Shown here in pieces: positions 60,130 through 64,000 of a DNA stretch of 64,000 nt. The notes under the pieces were generated by a model that saw only the letters and a program-made list of their open reading frames with translations, did not search any database and had not been told where the DNA came from. The position numbers and the translations under genes are program-made. Within the stretch, counting starts at the first letter, position 1; every line of letters begins with the position of its first letter. Source of the stretch: Manihot esculenta. Its lineage: Eukaryota > Streptophyta > Magnoliopsida > Malpighiales > Euphorbiaceae. The stretch is taken from positions 18,322,000 through 18,385,999 of the forward strand of contig NC_035164.2 in the NCBI RefSeq assembly GCF_001659605.2. The letters are read 5' to 3'.

Positions 60130-61600
60130 CTACTTGGCTTATGTATAACTAGTCAAATCCCTGCACATAGGGCGGATGCTTATAAAAATTATACTAATAA
60201 TTTATTTGATTAATATATTAATAAGAAAATAATTCTATATTAAAATAAACCTTTATTATTAAAATTGGATATAAATACTAACAAGTTTAAATCGAAAGTT
60301 ACCTTCTTTATAAATCTTTCAAAGTCATGTTTAAATGTATTTTTATTAACTAAGTGGATATCATAACCGATTCCTAATGCATACAGTTGAACGTATGAAA
60401 ATATGAAAGATATATATATGGATGGTTCCATGCCAAAAAGGGATAATCTTTTTAAGAATACAAGCACATCCTCCATGTGAGGATCAATGTTTTTACTACT
60501 CAAAATGTTACTACCAACACGTGTATATATATATATATATAATCTAAAATAATGAAAGTTTATAAAAATGAATTTTAATCGGCTCGATAGACCGGATAAA
60601 AAAAATCTGAAAATGTTAAAATTATAAAAGTTGAGTATGACTACAAAGTGACTGGATAAATAAATAAAAAAGGAGAATAGATAAGGTTTTGGTACTTAAT
60701 AATACCAAATGATATGCTAAAATAAGCTAGTTGAGTAAATAATCATTTTAAATAACACTGCTAAACTGAAATAAAATTTGTGATGCAATATACTACTAAA
60801 GTCATTTATTTAAGAGCATAAAATATATAAAGAATTTATATACATACAACATACATCCTATAGATAATGCTAACATCTTAGGTGCAATAGTAAAAATGCT
60901 GGTATCTTAGACTCTATAATGACAGTATCGATCTAAGAACAAATAAAAATATGCTAGTCATACACATGTACTGAACACCCCAAAAGTTATCATCAAGCAT
61001 TAAAGACAATATAAATATAAGTTGAATTGAAAATAAATTACTCATTATCGAGGTACTACCTAATCGGTGTATATACAAAGTGTAGTCAACTATTTATTCA
61101 ACTATAATATAAATTTTTTTTTATTTATTTAAAGAGTATAAAATTACCATTATCTATTCTCATTTTTCTATAATAAAATATTACATGTAATAAAAATTAT
61201 CACTATTATAAATTTATTCACTCACTAAATAGCCGTACTCACTCCTTATAATTTTAATATTTTCGTATTCTTTTGAGTGATTCAGTCCCGTAGTCTCATT
61301 TTGAGCATTATTATCCTTTCATCCACTACACTAGGTTTATAGTCTAGTGGAGGTCGGATCAATTAGAATTTATTTTATAAACTTTCATTATTTTTTGGAT
61401 TAATGTATACACATCAATATATGCTTAGGAGCCATCTTTCACAATCACACATATATATACCTTTCATAGGTTACCATACTAATTAACATACTTAACATAC
61501 TTTGAAGGCAAACTCTGTCAGTTTATTCTGTCACATTCATCTCTATAGATTAGAGATTTGGTGTGACATTCAACTAGTATTAGAGAGACCATGGATCAGA
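60130..61600 (+). repeat. Possible decayed LTR with primer-binding-site remnant
   Basis: Near 61567 GTGTGACATT is followed by CTAGTATTAGAGAGACC, a degraded form of the TGGTATCAGAGC primer-binding site, so the DNA upstream may be an old gypsy-type LTR. An (AT)n tract lies at about 60522-60541. No second LTR or coding region was found. Confidence 0.3.
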
Positions 61601-63540
61601 AAAATTATACAGAGTTAGTGGGTTTGCAAAAAAAAAAACTCATTAATACTAGACAAGATAGAACTACTAGCGAATCACAATACTTAAGAATTCGGTCCTA
61701 AGTTAACAATTATACTCGATTTAGCACATTATATAAAATTTGAGCGTGTATATATTAATTAGATTAAAACTACTAAATAATTTAGGTTAATTATTTTAAG
61801 CTAATTGAAAAATGAATTTGAAAGTTATTTGGATCAATTTAAACCAGATGATTACATAGGAAATTATTAGATATAGTAGCTAGTGAAAAGTTATCAAATC
61901 TCGTGAAAATTTTTTTTGTATTTATGTCTTAAATGATCAAAACAATTAAATTGGGTTGAAGATGTGCACTTGGGTAGTTTTGTGAGCTTAAAATTCGTAT
62001 TTGAATTTTGCAGACACAATAATTCAAGACCAAAAGTTGCACCTGCTGCCTTTGTAGCTATTTTGTAACAATTATGTCCTAAGATAAGGCTATAAATACT
62101 TTGCAAATAAATTATTTGTTATTATCTCTTTTGAAATTTGCTACTCAACTTACTACAACTTCTTGCAGGTATCTAATATATTTTCCATTATATTCTTGTG
62201 GGAATTTTATAGTTGTATAAAATTTCATCAGACTTTGTATTAATCCTTATAAGAATCTACCATTACCCAATAGCAACATATAGTAGGGGCATAATTCTTT
62301 AACACATTATCATTAAGTACAAAGCAAGTTCATTTTAATCGGTGTTTTTTCAATCAACAACAAGCGAGGATTAGTTTGTTGCTGCCACATCAATGGGCGA
62401 CGGTAATTAATGAAATGACTAAAAAGGTGGAGTTACCGTGGCAATGGATCGGTGTGCTGCTAACGTGGGGCCTTAGCCTGATCAATAGAAACTTGAAAGT
62501 CATGCTAAAATTTTTAGATATGTCTCTAGAATTGGCCAATATATAAGGAAATTGATATAGAAAAGATTGTATGAGAACTTACACTGAGGCTTTGACTTAG
62601 AACTTTGCTTCCTTTTTTTTAATCATTTCTATCTTAGGTTCTATTTATCACAGCAAATATTTCATATTTTCTGATATTTAAAACGCTCAAAAAAATTAAT
62701 GAAAAATATTTCTCTAAAAAATTAAATTATTGTTTACACTTTGAGAATTTTGTTAACACTTTTATATATAAATTTATTAATATATTTTATTTTTAAAATT
62801 AAAAATAAATAAATAAATAAGTTTTTTTAAAATAATTTTTTAAAAAATATTTTCTATAAAAAATATTTTTTAAATATAAATTATTTTCTGTAAATAAACC
62901 GAATCTTAATTTCAACTAATTATATGTGGTTAATATGGAGGCACTCAAACAAAAGACTTACCATTAGTAATTCATTAATTGTTTATTATTATATGGATAA
63001 GCAGTACATATTTTTAATTCAAATACACAGTTAAGCTCTCATTTACTTTTATTGTAATCACACATTCAATTTATTTTTAAGCATTTTCTCCATAATTTGA
63101 TGCATCATTTACCTCTTAACTGCATTTACTTTTTTAATTATGTAATTTTTTTTTAATTAAGAGAAAAACAAAAAGTACAATATTTTCCATTGGTATACTT
63201 ACTTGCATATGCAAACACATATAAATCATTACATTTCCAACATGTAAAAAGCATACTGCAAATGCTAAACCAAATTATACAACAGAGCTTAAAATATTAA
63301 TTTTTTTTTTCAAATTTATCTCCAAATTATTATTAAATCACACTTTAAATTACTTAATCTCACACTTTAAATCATGACATAAGATAGTCTTATTTAACCT
63401 TTTTAAAGTTGATTCATGATTAAATTTGAACTAAAAATTGAAATTTGTGACCTATACTTCATGTGTAAATTTGACCTGTTAGCCTGTATTTTTCAACATT
63501 CCCAACACATATACATCTATGTTTCAAAAATAAAATGTGA
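61601..63540. other. AT-rich intergenic DNA
   Basis: No gene was recognised. A TATA-like GGCTATAAATACTTTG at about 62087-62102 in slightly richer DNA (61940-62460) could belong to an old LTR or promoter, but no transcript unit can be drawn. Confidence 0.4.
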
Positions 63541-63545
63541 ATTAA

Positions 63546-63755
63546 CTCCGCTAAAGTAATGGTGCCTTGTTAACGTCTCTTCTTTCGTCTCTTCTTTCGT
63601 TTCGCTAAGTTTTCTTATTGGGGCAGCGGCGTTCTTGAATGAAGTCTATCCGAACCAAATTAGCACTTCTCAGATCAGGCTAGGCCTCTCCACTTGAGCT
63701 GGGCGCCGGGGCCCTGGATGCGCTAGCGATTGGCACATAGGGGGTCTCGTAAACC
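63546..63755. other. GC-richer block, possibly organelle-derived DNA
   Basis: Composition jumps from strongly AT-rich to roughly balanced, with GC-rich words such as GGGCGCCGGGGCCC and a short direct repeat (GTCTCTTCTTTC twice). The style resembles plant mitochondrial DNA, so a nuclear mitochondrial insertion is possible. I cannot name a mitochondrial gene or intron, and the rest of the window to 64000 returns to AT-rich DNA with nothing identified. Confidence 0.3.
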
Positions 63756-64000
63756 AATGCACTAAGAAGAATTCAGATTCCAGTATTCATAGGTTCATTT
63801 ACTTGATTAGGAGTGTCCATTATTCAATTTCCCTCTGCGTTTCTCTAATCTGCAGCTCACATTACAATACAAGAGCTATGAGAACCAAAAATCTTTAGCA
63901 TAATTAGTTTAATGGTACTAAAATACTCTACAAACAACCAATAATCCGCTTGATCCACCATCTACTATTTCAGTTGAAAAAAAGAAAATCCATCTACTAT

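Noticed and set aside
1..64000. tRNA or rRNA genes
   Set aside because: I looked for GGTTCGAATCC-type arms and conserved rRNA words and found none convincing; tRNA-like words occur only as primer-binding sites.

Overview
The window is nuclear DNA of a eudicot plant. It is AT-rich, carries two intron-split plant genes with GT-AG introns, and is heavily loaded with retroelements. The protein-level look would suit a rosid, perhaps Euphorbiaceae, but nothing here proves the species. No rRNA, tRNA or CRISPR array was recognised.

Layout. (1) 1-17532: a Ty3/gypsy chromovirus of the Tekay/Del type (element 1, plus strand, its 5' LTR cut by the window edge). It is split inside its chromodomain codons by a complete antisense relative (element 2, 5356-15316) with an uninterrupted gag-pol, a TGGGA target duplication and almost identical LTRs. 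(2) 17533-22141: old non-coding DNA holding a 60-bp degenerate repeat, a CACTA-like terminus and a decayed Tat-like gypsy protease fragment. (3) 22142-35761: a four-level nest at the promoter of a cytosolic glutamine synthetase gene. A 5'-truncated LINE is flanked by a ~350-bp direct duplication of the gene's proximal promoter and 5' UTR. Inside the LINE sits a hAT-type MITE (8-bp duplication GTTTTAAG). Inside the MITE sits a decayed Tekay element (element 3, 26284-34743, duplication AAACC). (4) 35782-39688: intact GS1, 12 coding exons, 356 aa. (5) 39689-45686: AT-rich intergenic DNA with small tandem duplications. (6) 45687-50118: a solo Tekay LTR (duplication AAAGC) with a second solo LTR of the same family inside it (47625-49817, duplication TCAGA). 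(7) 50119-56771: AT-rich intergenic DNA with tandem repeats and a LINE 3' fragment. (8) 56772-59739: intact YSL7/8-type oligopeptide/metal-nicotianamine transporter, 6 exons, 687 aa. (9) 59740-64000: AT-rich DNA with weak retroelement traces and a GC-richer block of possible organelle origin.

The two host genes have no evident functional link beyond nutrient handling: GS1 fixes ammonium in the cytosol and the YSL moves small peptides or metal chelates across a membrane. The dominant story is repeated insertion of one Tekay family into itself and into other repeats. Its LTRs share an unusual architecture: a short U3 with TATA box, clusters of a 13-bp GC-rich near-palindrome, a small hairpin array, and conserved splice-like sites that predict a spliced 5' leader.
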